Assembly: GCA_022661535.1 (NCBI GenBank)
Contig: JAKULF010000019.1
Coordinates: 372,001-436,000, forward strand
Reading direction: 5' to 3'
Source: Eutypa lata
Lineage: Eukaryota; Ascomycota; Sordariomycetes; Xylariales; Diatrypaceae
DNA: 64,000 nucleotides
Position numbers and translations under genes: made by a program. A model generated the notes under the pieces. The model ran no database searches and had not been told where the DNA came from. It worked only from the letters and a program-made list of their open reading frames with translations. This document shows, piece by piece, positions 10,934-22,244 of this stretch (positions are counted from its first letter, which is position 1; each line of letters opens with the position of its first letter).

Positions 10934-11683
10934 TATCCAGAAATCAATGCCAAAATAGAAGAGTAAAATAGGGATCCAATTATCAACCTTCGGTGAATAT
11001 AATTGCAGCCCAAAATGGAAATATAGAATCCAATTCATGTAGTTATGTGAATGCAATGAAGGTAAAAGGTACTTCGCACGTGTGGATATACGGAGACATC
11101 CCTGTCAGACGCGTCTCGCTTAAATCAAAATGTCGCGTCATCCTTGTACGGAACGCGACTTTCTCATATACAAGCACCAATCACATCGACGTATCATCAG
11201 TATCACCCCATAAGGACTCTAGAAGCTTATCGATACTGCTCTGAAACCGATGTTTCTATTACAAAGTACTACATCGCGATAACTGGAAGTTCAGCATACC
11301 AGCTCATATTCAGATTCAGATTCAATGTGTACATATAGGTATCCTATTCAAGTAATTGGTTTATACGCACTTAACTGAGTCTTTGTTACCAAGGGGAATT
11401 AGTACTGATCGCTATACGCTTCTTATCAGTGGCTACATTTACGAATATCTTTGGACTGGACTGGACTAAACGATCTTCTATCGATACAGACCTTGCCGAA
11501 TGCTGTCATACTTGGCTTAGATTAATTAGATGGTATAGAGCATCCCTGTAATACGGCGCTGTTCTGTAGGAGGAGGGGACGGTAAACAACATCACACCCG
11601 GACAGAGGACACCGACTACGATGCCTACGAGTGAGTCCTATGCCACCGTCTAGCAAAACACCAGTTATTCACCGACTTACATC
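10934..11683. other. Bidirectional promoter between RNH202 and MCM10
   Basis: These 750 bp separate the start codons of two divergent DNA-replication genes. No coding potential is seen. Three ACGCG-core motifs cluster at 11109-11158. Confidence 0.6.
11109..11158. promoter_or_regulatory. Cluster of three MCB-like sites (ACGCGT, ACGCGA, ACGCGA)
   Basis: ACGCGT lies at 11109-11114, ACGCGA on the minus strand at 11138-11133, and ACGCGA on the plus strand at 11153-11158. In yeasts ACGCG is the core of the MBF binding site that activates replication genes at G1/S. Placement between two replication genes fits, but binding is inferred. Confidence 0.5.
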
Positions 11684-14407
11684 ATGGCAGGAGCCGGCGC
11701 CGGAACCGGACCCGAGCCACAATGGCCTCCCAGATCACCACATGAAGCCTTATTAAGCACCCCTTCTGGACGCGATCGGTATCGACGAATGGTCAACAGG
11801 ACCTCACCATCACCCTCTCCAACCAAGAGAGCCAGGACCCCAGCGCGAAATGCGTTATCCCAAGACCTGCCAGAGGACGATGGCGCAGATGAAACTATGG
11901 ATCTAGAAGACGAGGAAGATGAAGAGATCCTGCAACTGAAGCTACGGGCTATACAGGCAAAACTAAGGTTGAAGAAGCTACAAAGCGCAAAAGCGAAAAA
12001 GGCATCCGAGGAAACTGCCGATGTGCCATCGAGGCCGCGATCGGCAACTATACCGAACCATGCACCGGCGCCATCTAGGTCACAATCCCGAACAGAAGGG
12101 CTGCGGCCACCGATACCACGACCACGATCGCAAGCAGGCATACAGGTTCCAGCATCCCCAGTAAGGAAGGCCCAGCCAGTACAGACCCAGACTTCTCCCA
12201 GCAGAGTATTACTTGGTATAGATAAGGGGTTGAAAGGGAGAGATATTTCCCTGAAGAGGGCGCCGAGCTTAAGGAAAACATCAGACGCGCAGAACGGTTC
12301 ACTGGGAGGTGGCTTTTTACGACGAACTCAAACTCCATCCCAAGAAGCTATGAATAGTAGATCCACCCAGGAACGGCCCAAGTCATTCAGTGAGAGGCTA
12401 GCGGCGGCTCGTTCTGAAGAGGCAGGTCGGCAGGAGAGACAAGCGCGGATAAGGGAAGCGAGGTCCACTGCTTTCGAACTTGGAAAGGACGAGATGGACC
12501 GATTCAAAAGTAACGCGACAGATATACCGGACGTACCACAGGAACCGGCCCAGTTTAGCCGCGAAGAGATCTTATCTGGCGGTCGGCTCAGACGTAGCAA
12601 TACTGTGTCGAGCCTCAGACGACCATCACAAGACGAGAACCGGTCTTCCTCAATGTTGTCAGGAAGCAGCTTCGATGCATCCGAACTGCAGAGCAAGACG
12701 AGTGCGGGTAAAATGAAGGCCTCGCCTTCAGAGGTGCCAGAGGAGGACGCATCGGCTTTTGAGCCCTACTCCAGCATCCATCTTTCGAAACGTATTATTC
12801 CGCACCCGGTGCTGGCACGGAACCTGAGCGGCAAGAAAACATACGCAATCAAGGATTTATTAAAGCACGTCAAGGCGCCGGACTTCGAGCTACCCGAGAT
12901 TGAGCAGGACATTGTGGTATTCGGGATCCTGGCATCGAAGTCGGACCCGCGCGCCCACAAGCCCACCAACAACCCGAGGGAGAAGAAGGTCGAGTCGTCG
13001 TCGGACCCCGAGCGCGGGAAGTACATGGTCCTGAAGCTGGTGGACCTGCAGTGGGAGCTGGAGCTGTTCCTGTTCAACACGGGTTTCGACCGGTACTGGA
13101 AGCTGACTCCCGGCACGGTCCTCGCGGTCCTCAACCCGACCGTGATGCCGCCGCCGCCGGGACGCGTCGATACGGGCCGCTTCAGCCTCGTCATCAATAG
13201 CGGGCAGGATACGATCCTCGAGGTGGGCACAGCGAGGGACCTCGGCTTCTGCAAGAGCGTCAAGAAGGACGGCGACCTCTGCAATAGCTGGGTCAACCGC
13301 AAGCGCACCGAGTTCTGCGAGTTTCACATGAACGCTGCCCTGTCCAAGCACCGCCAGGCACGCCAGGACATCAATGCCTTCGATACAGGTTTGGGTCCAG
13401 GTGGTGGTGGCGGTAAGAAAAAACAGCAGCAGCAATATAACAGCCAGTACCGTCCCAATAACAACCGCCGGGGAGACGACGCCAACGACCGCGACCGAGA
13501 CCAAGGCCACTGGTTCATCAGCAGAGCCAGCAGCGCCGCCACCATGCTCGACAACGAATGTCTCCCAGGCCAGGTCGCCGAGCGTGCTGAACGTGGTGAT
13601 GCTCTACGTCGGCGTCTCGCCGCCCAGGAGAAGGAGCGTGATCTTATGAAGAAGCTGGGCCGGGTCGGGTCCGGCGCCGGTAGGGAGTACATGGAGCTCA
13701 GCGAGAAGCAGAAGGCGGCAGCGGCGAAGTCGTCCTCTTCTTCGAAGGATGGCTTGGGAAAGGAGATGGCAGACGAAGACGTAAACCCGCACGTCGACGC
13801 CAAGTCCCTCGGTCTGCTCGGAGGTAGGGGCTCCGAGCAGCCTAAGATCCACCTCAGTCCCGTCAAGCGCAAGCGCACCACTATCGTCCCGAGCGGGTCG
13901 TCCTCCCTATCTAGCAGCGTGACGGCAAGCAAGCCGAACTCGTCCTCTTCTAGGGGGGCTGCCGGCACTACTAGTAGCAGCAATAATAATAGATCCGCCT
14001 CCGCGCTGGGCTGGGGTGGTCACCTCAGGGATAAGCTGGCGCGCATGAAGGACGGGGCGAAGCTAAACCAGGACGACAACGCTGCCGACAGCAATGGCAA
14101 TAGCAATGGCAACAGCAACCACGTTACGAAGAGCAGCGCCAATGGTGGTCGTGATACGGATCGGTCGCCTGTCCGCAAGAAGACGCGCTTCGTCACCGAG
14201 AAGGGCATTCGCGAGGCGGGGCGCGAGAGCCTCGGCGGCGAGCTGACCAAGATGGGCACGACTTCTTCTTCTACTACTGCTACACTGGGGGCAAAGAGTG
14301 CAACAACCGCCGCAGGAACAGGGCGAGGCCGCGGTAGGATGGTCGTTCTCGAGGATGCTGATGATGATGACGACGATGACGAAGATGAGCTCGTCATCCT
14401 TCGTTGA
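11684..14407 (+). CDS. MCM10: DNA replication initiation factor Mcm10
   Basis: Single exon, 907 aa. The N-terminal third is disordered and basic, with an acidic/coiled segment near residues 65-105. The conserved core begins around residue 365 (IIPHPVLARNLSGKKTY) and includes the OB fold, then the Mcm10 zinc finger with C523, C533, C545 and H548 (FCKSVKKDG, FCEFHMNAALSKHRQARQD). Known role: it binds Mcm2-7/CMG and single- and double-stranded DNA and activates origins. After residue 565 come a Gly run, a Gln run, long Ser/Asn-rich segments and a final acidic run of Asp residues. A KIHLSPVKRKR nuclear-localisation-like motif lies near 725. It shares a divergent promoter with RNH202 and converges on AIM21. 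Confidence 0.95.
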   Translation: MAGAGAGTGPEPQWPPRSPHEALLSTPSGRDRYRRMVNRTSPSPSPTKRARTPARNALSQDLPEDDGADETMDLEDEEDEEILQLKLRAIQAKLRLKKLQSAKAKKASEETADVPSRPRSATIPNHAPAPSRSQSRTEGLRPPIPRPRSQAGIQVPASPVRKAQPVQTQTSPSRVLLGIDKGLKGRDISLKRAPSLRKTSDAQNGSLGGGFLRRTQTPSQEAMNSRSTQERPKSFSERLAAARSEEAGRQERQARIREARSTAFELGKDEMDRFKSNATDIPDVPQEPAQFSREEILSGGRLRRSNTVSSLRRPSQDENRSSSMLSGSSFDASELQSKTSAGKMKASPSEVPEEDASAFEPYSSIHLSKRIIPHPVLARNLSGKKTYAIKDLLKHVKAPDFELPEIEQDIVVFGILASKSDPRAHKPTNNPREKKVESSSDPERGKYMVLKLVDLQWELELFLFNTGFDRYWKLTPGTVLAVLNPTVMPPPPGRVDTGRFSLVINSGQDTILEVGTARDLGFCKSVKKDGDLCNSWVNRKRTEFCEFHMNAALSKHRQARQDINAFDTGLGPGGGGGKKKQQQQYNSQYRPNNNRRGDDANDRDRDQGHWFISRASSAATMLDNECLPGQVAERAERGDALRRRLAAQEKERDLMKKLGRVGSGAGREYMELSEKQKAAAAKSSSSSKDGLGKEMADEDVNPHVDAKSLGLLGGRGSEQPKIHLSPVKRKRTTIVPSGSSSLSSSVTASKPNSSSSRGAAGTTSSSNNNRSASALGWGGHLRDKLARMKDGAKLNQDDNAADSNGNSNGNSNHVTKSSANGGRDTDRSPVRKKTRFVTEKGIREAGRESLGGELTKMGTTSSSTTATLGAKSATTAAGTGRGRGRMVVLEDADDDDDDDEDELVILR

Positions 14408-15670
14408 AGAAAAAAGAAAAAAGGCGAGGAGATAAGCAAAGAAAAGTAAAAATAAGCACGGCGGGTGGATTTTTCCCCCCAAGGACTTAAAAGGGGTTGG
14501 CGTTCATGAGTTGGACAGGTGGACAGACAAAGCTGATAGCATAGCGTGTTTCCCTTTTTTTCTTCTGTTTTGATGCCGTTGTTCGGAATAAGGGTGCACG
14601 AATGGATGCATGCATTGGAAGATGGATAAGTTGGATGGCTGGCTGGCTGGATGGAGTTTTGGAATTTGTTTTGACCACTCGGAACTAAACGAACACCGCG
14701 AGGCGACGACAGAGGAGGTCTAGATAAAAGGTAGTATAGTATAACTATGAATTACTACTACCATTACCTTGTTATTTCGCTATGGCACTACCTCAACTAC
14801 TACGCTGTGACTACGCTGTCTAAAGAGATACCTACATATAAATCTACCTAGGTTATACAATATGTGCTACATAAAAAGGGGTTGGTCGAGTCGAAGACTA
14901 AGCGAGGCCTTCAGCTCAATTACAGAACACACAACACCAGACGCCATATTTCACGGCGAGGGGAAAGATGGTGTCAGTAAGCAGAAGCTACATATCTGCA
15001 AGCCAAAATGTTATAACCTAACTCTTCTACTTGAATTAACTGCCACTCTATTAGACATGTATGTATATATATGTTATGTGTATGTATTTGTGTGTGTAAA
15101 CAACGATGTGGACAAAGCAAGTCCTCGCCTAGTAGCAGTAGAATATGTATATATTCAAAGTCAAATCTACGATGTCGGTCGGTCTGTCTGTCAAAAAGAA
15201 GCGAGCGAGCGTCAGACGCACGTGCGAACGACATACACCCCCCAAGAAAGCGAAGTACTCATTCTTTTTCTTTTTCTCACAATAATATAAAGCAGGAGCC
15301 TACAGGAGCCAAGCTCGAGAAGGAAGAGGAGGGGGGGGGGGGGGGCAGAAGAAGAGAAAGCATTGAAGTCATATGTCCACATCCACTACACACTACGATG
15401 GAACGTCCGATTTCTCTCCCCTTCTTTGTTCTGTCTTGGTCTTTCTCTTTTCCAATTTGCCGTTCCACTGTGACAAGATCGTGTTGCTGTTGCTGCTGCT
15501 GCCATAACTACAGAAGAGATGATGATACTGGTCATAACAACGTACTTCCGCTCCTTGTTTCTAAAACGGCCATCCAATAGACAAGGAATGTCAGAACTCT
15601 AATGGTGAGCAGAAAAAAAGAAAGGAAAAAGAAAAGAAACACGAGATTCGCTCGTCACAAGCCGAGGTCA
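14408..15670. other. Convergent intergenic region of MCM10 and AIM21
   Basis: This 1.26-kb stretch lies between two convergent 3' ends. It is rich in low-complexity DNA, including a 15-G run, CTG-type and TCTTTT-type tracts. Frames here show no domain character and no splice-supported coding sequence. Confidence 0.6.
15331..15345 (+). repeat. Poly-G tract (G15)
   Basis: Fifteen consecutive G residues follow a GA-rich lead-in. Such tracts are prone to sequencing and assembly error and can form four-stranded structures. Confidence 0.9.
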
Positions 15671-18518
15671 TCAAGTCCGATCTACTACCTCGTCCTTAGT
15701 GCTTTCCACCTTCTCAACCTGGTCACCCGGTTTCTTCTCGATTGTCTCTTCCAGAATCGGCTCGCCAGCGGTGTTGGCAACGAGGGTCTTCGTCTCTTCT
15801 GCAGGTTCTAATGCCGTTTCCGTGGCGTCCTCCTTAGGTGCCGCGATTGGCCGAGTTGTTGGGTCCTCGTTCTTAGCTTCGACCACGATCTCCGACTCCC
15901 TAGTCGGCTCTTTTGTTATCTTAGTCGACTTCTCGGTCTCGAGCTCCTCAGGTTTCGATTCCTCAGTCTCAGACACCACGCTTTCTATTGTCTTCTTCGG
16001 CCGCTCAGCGGTTGACGTCATGGGCTCTTCCTCTATAGTGATCGTACCCTCCTCATCGATACTGAATAAAGTCCGCGTCATGGAGAAAGTGAGTACAGGC
16101 TTGGCCTTGGAAGTAGGTGGCGGCACGGACTTGTCAGTAGTCCCAGCAGCATTCTTGGTAGGTGCCCTTCGCTGCGGACCGCGGGCGCGGCCTTTCCTCG
16201 CATCAGACAAGGGCGCTTTCTCTTTCTCTTCCGTCAGATCAGGAGCTGCTGAAGACTCTTCCTTCTTAGGCGCTTGGGGGCCTAATTGCAGGCGCTTGTT
16301 AAGGTCCGACATGAACCCGGCTTGGAGAGCCGCAATCTTTCCGCCCACAGGCCTGGCTGGTACCGCTGGTACTGACGTGGCCTCGGGCTCTGGCTGTTTG
16401 GACTCAGAAGTACTCTTCAAAGGCCGAGAAGGCACCTGGTGTTTGGTTGGCCGTTCAGGAATAACGGGCTTCGAGCTTGAGTCATCTCCCGAACCCTGCT
16501 TCTTAGGGCGGGCGGGAATGCTTGGCATGCTAGAAGCGGTTGTAGCCTCTTCCTCCGGCGGCGTGTCTCTGCCTGATTGGGGGCCAGATACTGTAGTCGT
16601 GAATTGTAAAGAATCGGGACTGTCTTCCCACACATCCCGGCTAGGAAAACGCTGAGCCGGATTTGGCCGGGCCTGCATCTCTTTGGCAAGGTGCGGCTTG
16701 TGCTCTGCATATGTCTGCGATTTCTGCTGCCGGTATAAGAAGCTATCGGGAGTGACAAGCTCCTTCTCAGCTAGCTCTTCTTGCCTGCGGGCAAAGGCTT
16801 GCGCAGGTGTCTCGGTGTCCCGAGGGGGTATGTCCATGACAGGAGCCTGTGGTTTCGGGCGGGCCTCTAATAGATCGGGAGTCGAGACCTCGGCGGTAGC
16901 ATGCACACTGTTCGGTGCATCTTCCCAGATATCACGGCTAGGAAATCTCTGGCGAATCTCCTTTAGCCTCTCGGCCGTGATGGGCTGCTTGCCGCTCTTC
17001 TCATCGTCACTAAACAGAGGCTCATACTCCTTCACATTCTCCAAAGGAGTTGACTGGGTTTCCGGTGATTGTAGATTATATATGCTTGCAGGTCGGCTCG
17101 TGGGACGGCTCCTAGGCTCGTCCATTTCAAAAGCGCTTCCACGTCGCTCGGTGGCGGGCTCCACTGCGGGGTGAAGTTCATGGGGTGAACGATGCTTAGC
17201 CACCTCGTCGGGGGCCAAGATCGGGGCGACGTATCCATCATCCGCACCTTGTTCAGTAGCTGACTGTCCGTCCCCGAAATTGACATATCCCTTATGGTGA
17301 CCTGGATCTTCTACATGAATGACATCGTCTCGTTCATTGCCGCCATCATCTTGAACAGTAATATCAGGTCCAGAGAAGGTAGATTTCTGGGGGGATGTAA
17401 TATCCTTGGGAGCAACAGAGGACGGGCGCGACATTCGGGACGCATACTCCTCCGATGCTTGGAACCCGACCTGTTCGCTGGGGGTTCCGGTATAGTTCTG
17501 AGATGTTCCTGCAACTAATTAGACTTGCTCCATAGTTCATTTGTCAGGTTTTATTACCGAAGCCAGCACCACGGCTAGCAGTGTCTCGGACAATTTTGTT
17601 GAGATCTTCGCTGCTCAAGGAAAAGTCGTTGGGACGGTCATGAAGATATTTGTATTGCTCTTTGTGTACCAGCTCGGGGTGCTTCTCATAATATGCCTTA
17701 TCCAACTTATCTGAAGAAGCAACACCATGACCGTGGAGACCGTAGCTTCCAGGAGGAAGTTCGTTGAAACCACGAGAGCTAGACTTTCGAGAATGATTGC
17801 TACGGCTCGGTTTCGTGCTCTCAGACGGCACGGCGGTCGGGGCAGGAGACGGAGCCTGAACATCGCCAGCATTGGGGTACATTGGAACACGCCGACCAAT
17901 CTCGGGGATGCCTTGTTCGTCTTCGATATCCATTGCACTTTGTGAGAGTTGACTAGTAGTACTAGCCTTCTTCTTCAGACTTCGGTTCGAGGTGTATTGT
18001 TCTGTGCTGCTCGGGCGTCCGATGCCAAAAGCGGCAGCACGGTCGGAATCAGTCCGGGTCACGGCGGCCACACGCTGCTTGGCGCTCTGAGCCGGCATCG
18101 TAGGTTTTGGAGCATACAGCTTGATATCCTCGCCGATAGTTCGAGTTTGCTCAGGCGATGTAGAACTCCGACGACTTGCCTCAGGTGAAGAACTAAGGTC
18201 CTCAATGGCGGCATATTCCTGACCTTCTTCACCGGGGCCGGGCAGTCCAACACTAGTAGGCCGATCCAATTCCTGTCCAAGGTAACTGGCGCTGGGACCC
18301 GAGGTGCGGCGCCCACCAGCTTTTGACGAGAAGGGAGCTTCGTTTAGAGGGGAGGGAGCGAACCGATCTGGATTTGGAGAAACGGAGCGGTTGAAGCGAC
18401 GGACGCTAGTTGGACGAGGCGGGATGACAGGTGGTGATGTGTCGGTACCATTATCTTTCTCTTGACTCCTCGAGGGACGAGGAGGAATGGCCGGGGTTGA
18501 TTGTGTGGCGGTAGACAT
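15671..18518 (-). CDS. AIM21: Aim21-type cortical actin regulator
   Basis: Two exons, 18518-17558 and 17508-15671, give 932 aa. The 49-nt intron (GTAATA to TTGCAG) joins RGAGFG to TSQNYTGTPSEQ in frame. Recognition rests on the Aim21 box PPGSYGLHGHG near residue 255 and the C-terminal box GGKIAALQAGFMSDLNKRL near residue 700. The protein is otherwise disordered and carries many proline motifs of the P-x-I/V-P-x-R-P type (PAIPPRP, PPVIPPRP, PSIPARP, PAVPARP), expected ligands of SH3 proteins at actin patches. Known role in yeast: Aim21 works with Tda2 and capping protein at actin patches and affects barbed-end assembly. A motif RFPSRD-x-WED occurs twice. The C-terminal 200 residues are Glu/Thr/Lys-rich. 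Confidence 0.88.
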
Positions 18519-21500
18519 GATGAAGCGTTTTGTCGTTAGCTCAGTGGCTTGTAGGAGCTATAAGTATAAGTGTAAATGTAGTGAATTTGGGACTGTTCAT
18601 AACATGCCAAGTCAGTAAAAAGAAGTCAATGTTCTATAGATAAGTAACAGGAAGAATAAGAACAAGACTGAGAGGATATGTAATTGGTTAGATATGACAA
18701 CAGGTTAAAAGTGAATCATGAGATAAGAATTTTTTGTCCCCGTTGACCCAAAGTTTAACTAGTTCGCTCCCACTTGGGATATTTTAGTGTCTGAATGTAG
18801 CATTTTGAAGCAATTACTAGGTGAATGCATATCATATGTGTGTCATCTCCACAACGCAATGCAGGTTATACACACCGCATAAGTGACTTGTATTTGACAC
18901 GATCTGATAAATATGTTGATGTTGTGCAGGCCGGTATACCTAACTTGGGAACCTTTTTGAATTCAAGTCTCAAAGTACGTTGTGCAAAACCGGCGGGGTT
19001 TCAAGCTCTTAAGCTATAGTTAACCAGGAGTGAGACTAGATGCTTGGGCATAAAGATCAGGGGATGATGAAAACGGGTAAACGCGGAGGCTACGTGGAAT
19101 GCAATGATAGAGCTGCATATGTAGGTACTTGTGTAGTTAGTTGGGTAAGTAGTAACTTTCAGACTTTCAGACCCAGCATGGACATCAAGACCTCAGACGA
19201 ATGCTGTTGAAAAAGACATGGTGGGTTGCAACAGCCACACTTTCTCTACATCGAACCTATGACGATGCGATGCGATGCGATGCGACGAGACGAAAGCTCA
19301 CCGACAAAGACAAAAAATGCGAATATGAGGAACAAGAGAGGGGCATAAACCACCATGCGGGGTGTAGCAGAGCTCTCAAATAATTGCAAGGGAGGGGTGT
19401 TATAGGACGAATAAGGTCGAATTCACACTTACACGTAAGAAGATGATGCCCGTTGTCAACGTTTGATAGCAGTATTTGATAGGCTGCGTAAGTAGGTAGG
19501 TAGGTTTCCTGTTCCTGTATTAGCATCACAGATGTAAACCACTGATTTTGTTGGTTGTCTTGAGATACCGTGTATTAAGGATGATAGAAGACAGTTTGTT
19601 TGCTCGACAAAATCCAACCTTGGGATATAGTAGAGGCAGTGTGTATAACTATATGTATTTATTTCAATAATTCAGATCATCACATATCTATTTCCTATAT
19701 ATTATTCGGTATCCAACAGGGGTTCCAAGGGCCTTTAAATATGTCATATCCACATGAGAAGTCCAGAACAAGACAGGTTTTGTGCTGGTCTGTGTCGATG
19801 TCATCGAATCGACTGCGTTTCTATTAGCTGCGCCTGGCAGGGATAACCCTCCGCATTAAGAATCCCGTGTCAGGCCCTGATCCAGACTTTATGTAACTAC
19901 CAAACTACTTAACTATGCCCCTCAGATGCATTTCTTAATCACATTGATTATTGCCACGTATATCCGCAAGATGTCTATTCATTCTACTCACTCATCTGTG
20001 ACTCCCCCCAATTAGAACGCTTTCCGAAAACCTAGAGCTCTACTGTAATAATAATCACATCGAGAGAGCCAAAGAGCCTAAGTAGTCTACGTAGTACCCG
20101 TTGTTCTTTGATATTTATCGATAACAGTACCTCCGAATTATGATCCATACCTAAGACATTACATGCATCTAATGGGTGGGGCAGGCATCACAGCGGCGCG
20201 ATCACAGCTGGGGCGGTGTGCGCCTCAAGCACTGCAGCCAGCAAATCAGCATTTTCAAAAGGTAAGCCGAAGTCAACCATTCGGCGGGGAAATGAACTCA
20301 TGATGCTACCCCTAAAGCAGCTGTCCTACCTATGTACATATGTGTTATGTTATAGAAAACTGTAAACAACTGTAGATCTATGGAACCTATCATCCGGTGT
20401 CTCTGGAAATGCGAGAGAAACAGACCCTCTCGTTCTCTTGAATAGTTATATCAATCTACTGAATAGCTACTGGCCTATGAAGGTGGTTCTATCCACTATT
20501 ACACAAAGACTTCGTTTGTCCACGCCACCGACACGACGGGACAGGAAGATACCTAGTCAGGGGATAAGTCTTTTCGAGTCAATGATTTCACGCCTGTACC
20601 GTTGGAGCTAGATTACTATCATCAATACAGTTAACTAGGCTCGTCAGCTGATATGCAAGGGGACCTACGTAGTATAGCGCATTCAACAGTTCAAACTCTA
20701 GGTAGATGCTAAGCTCCCCATTACTCATTTCTCTTCTTGCTGAAGAACTCGTTATCTTGAAGCGTATCTCCTCCCTGTTTAATATATCCTTGCTCTTTCA
20801 CGTGTGAGGCGTTTATAGTAACAGACTGTATGCACATCTACCCCAGGTTTTCAATACTTTCTATAGCGTAAAAGCACATTATATGGTCACAGACCCCCAC
20901 GTATTCATATACCCCTCCAGAGCAAAGAGGAAGCTCTCCATGAAGAAGACAAAAACCATATGCATACCAACGAAGGAGATTAAAAAACCCCCTCGCAAAG
21001 ACCCCCATATAAACGATGACGGCATTACTCCCGCCCATTGCCCCACAGCAGAGCCGTTAGGCCCGGTTGATGACTCCGGCCATCTAGAGCAAACTTCTAT
21101 TACGAGTCCGCAGAAGAATGAATCTGCGCTGCAGACCCATAGGTTGTAGCAGCAATGTAGGTTTCCACATAGGCACATACTTACTACAAGAGAAAAAACA
21201 CGTTTCGCAAGTCCTATGTTAGTCCGTGATAGTATAACGTCACTATTCGGGACTGGTGTTGAATGGATTCTTAGAACTATTTTGTTCTCCAGACTATCCT
21301 AGGTCAAGAATGAGTAAGGGGGATAAGAGTGCAAGGATCACCAATATCCCGCCCATTATGGTAATAAATCTAGATCCGAAGAAGGTATCATATCTGCGTG
21401 TATCTTGAAGACTGAGGAATATCTTGGTAGATATAACCCTGTGGAAGACTATTACCAGAATAAATCCTCTGGATCGGCTTGCTCTCCGCCGCTCTATGTG

Positions 21501-22244
21501 GGACTATGCCTGGTGTCACTCTCCGGGGTTACCAACAGACTAACACACTAAATAGACAAGATACGTATGTATGTGTAACTTTATCCTTGATCCCAATATG
21601 ACCCGAGCTCACCTACTATACATATTTAGACAACTGCCTATGTATGGAATAGAGGTGCCTAGCTTCCAACAAAGTTATTTACAAGTATAGGCAGCGTTCA
21701 TGAATTCCATATCACCAGGGTATTCCTTTACCCATATCAAGATCACTTACACTTACGGCCAAGATGAAATAGGCGAAATACGGAAATATCAAGTCGTCAC
21801 ACGTAACACCGCGGCTTGTGTGTTGGCTCCCTACCAGGCGGTCATTCAGGGGTTTCACTGGCATTCCAGTCATCACCCAGTGGAGTGTTGAAGATGGTAA
21901 TCAGATTCAGTTAAGCCATAACAAGTCGTCGGATTCAATAACACAGGTATCTTCCAACCGGACAAGAAACCAAACAGGATTGACGGAACGCAGCAATTAT
22001 CGCGCCCGCACAATGAACCCCCTTACGCCATAACCCCCTACCAACTCATGTTAACCATCCTTTTTTCTTCTTCACACAATCAAAACACTTCGACCCTGTC
22101 TTCTCCATCACCTTCCCTGCAAACCGCATTGGCAACTTTCCGATTCGCCTTGTTTTCGAGCGTACAACTATTCATCATGTTCTCACATGAATAGACACAC
22201 AGAACCTTCCTTTCCCCGCCTCTTACAGCAGTAATTTGCACAGC
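18519..22244. other. Gene-poor gap, 3.7 kb
   Basis: I see no supported protein gene. The AIM21 promoter occupies the left end and the TVP18 3' end lies at the right. A small reading frame at 20838-21178 (minus) has hydrophobic character but no recognisable family. A pentanucleotide repeat lies at 19264-19283. There is no clear transposase or reverse transcriptase remnant. Confidence 0.55.
19264..19283. repeat. (GATGC)4 pentanucleotide repeat
   Basis: Four tandem GATGC units lie in otherwise unremarkable intergenic DNA. Confidence 0.9.

Noticed and set aside
10934..11056. N-terminal extension of RNase H2B to an upstream start at 11056
   Set aside because: The 41 extra residues are aromatic-rich and unlike the family; MARTTRSK gives the usual start.
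12890..13983. Minus-strand frames of 180-219 aa
   Set aside because: Antisense shadows of the GC-rich part of MCM10, with no family character.
15699..16655. 318-aa plus-strand frame
   Set aside because: Antisense of AIM21; rich in Ser/Val/Gly as expected from reversed Glu/Thr/Asp codons.
20838..21178. Two overlapping minus-strand frames with hydrophobic stretches
   Set aside because: I considered a mitochondrial insert or small membrane protein, but found no recognisable motif, no splice-supported extension and no start context.
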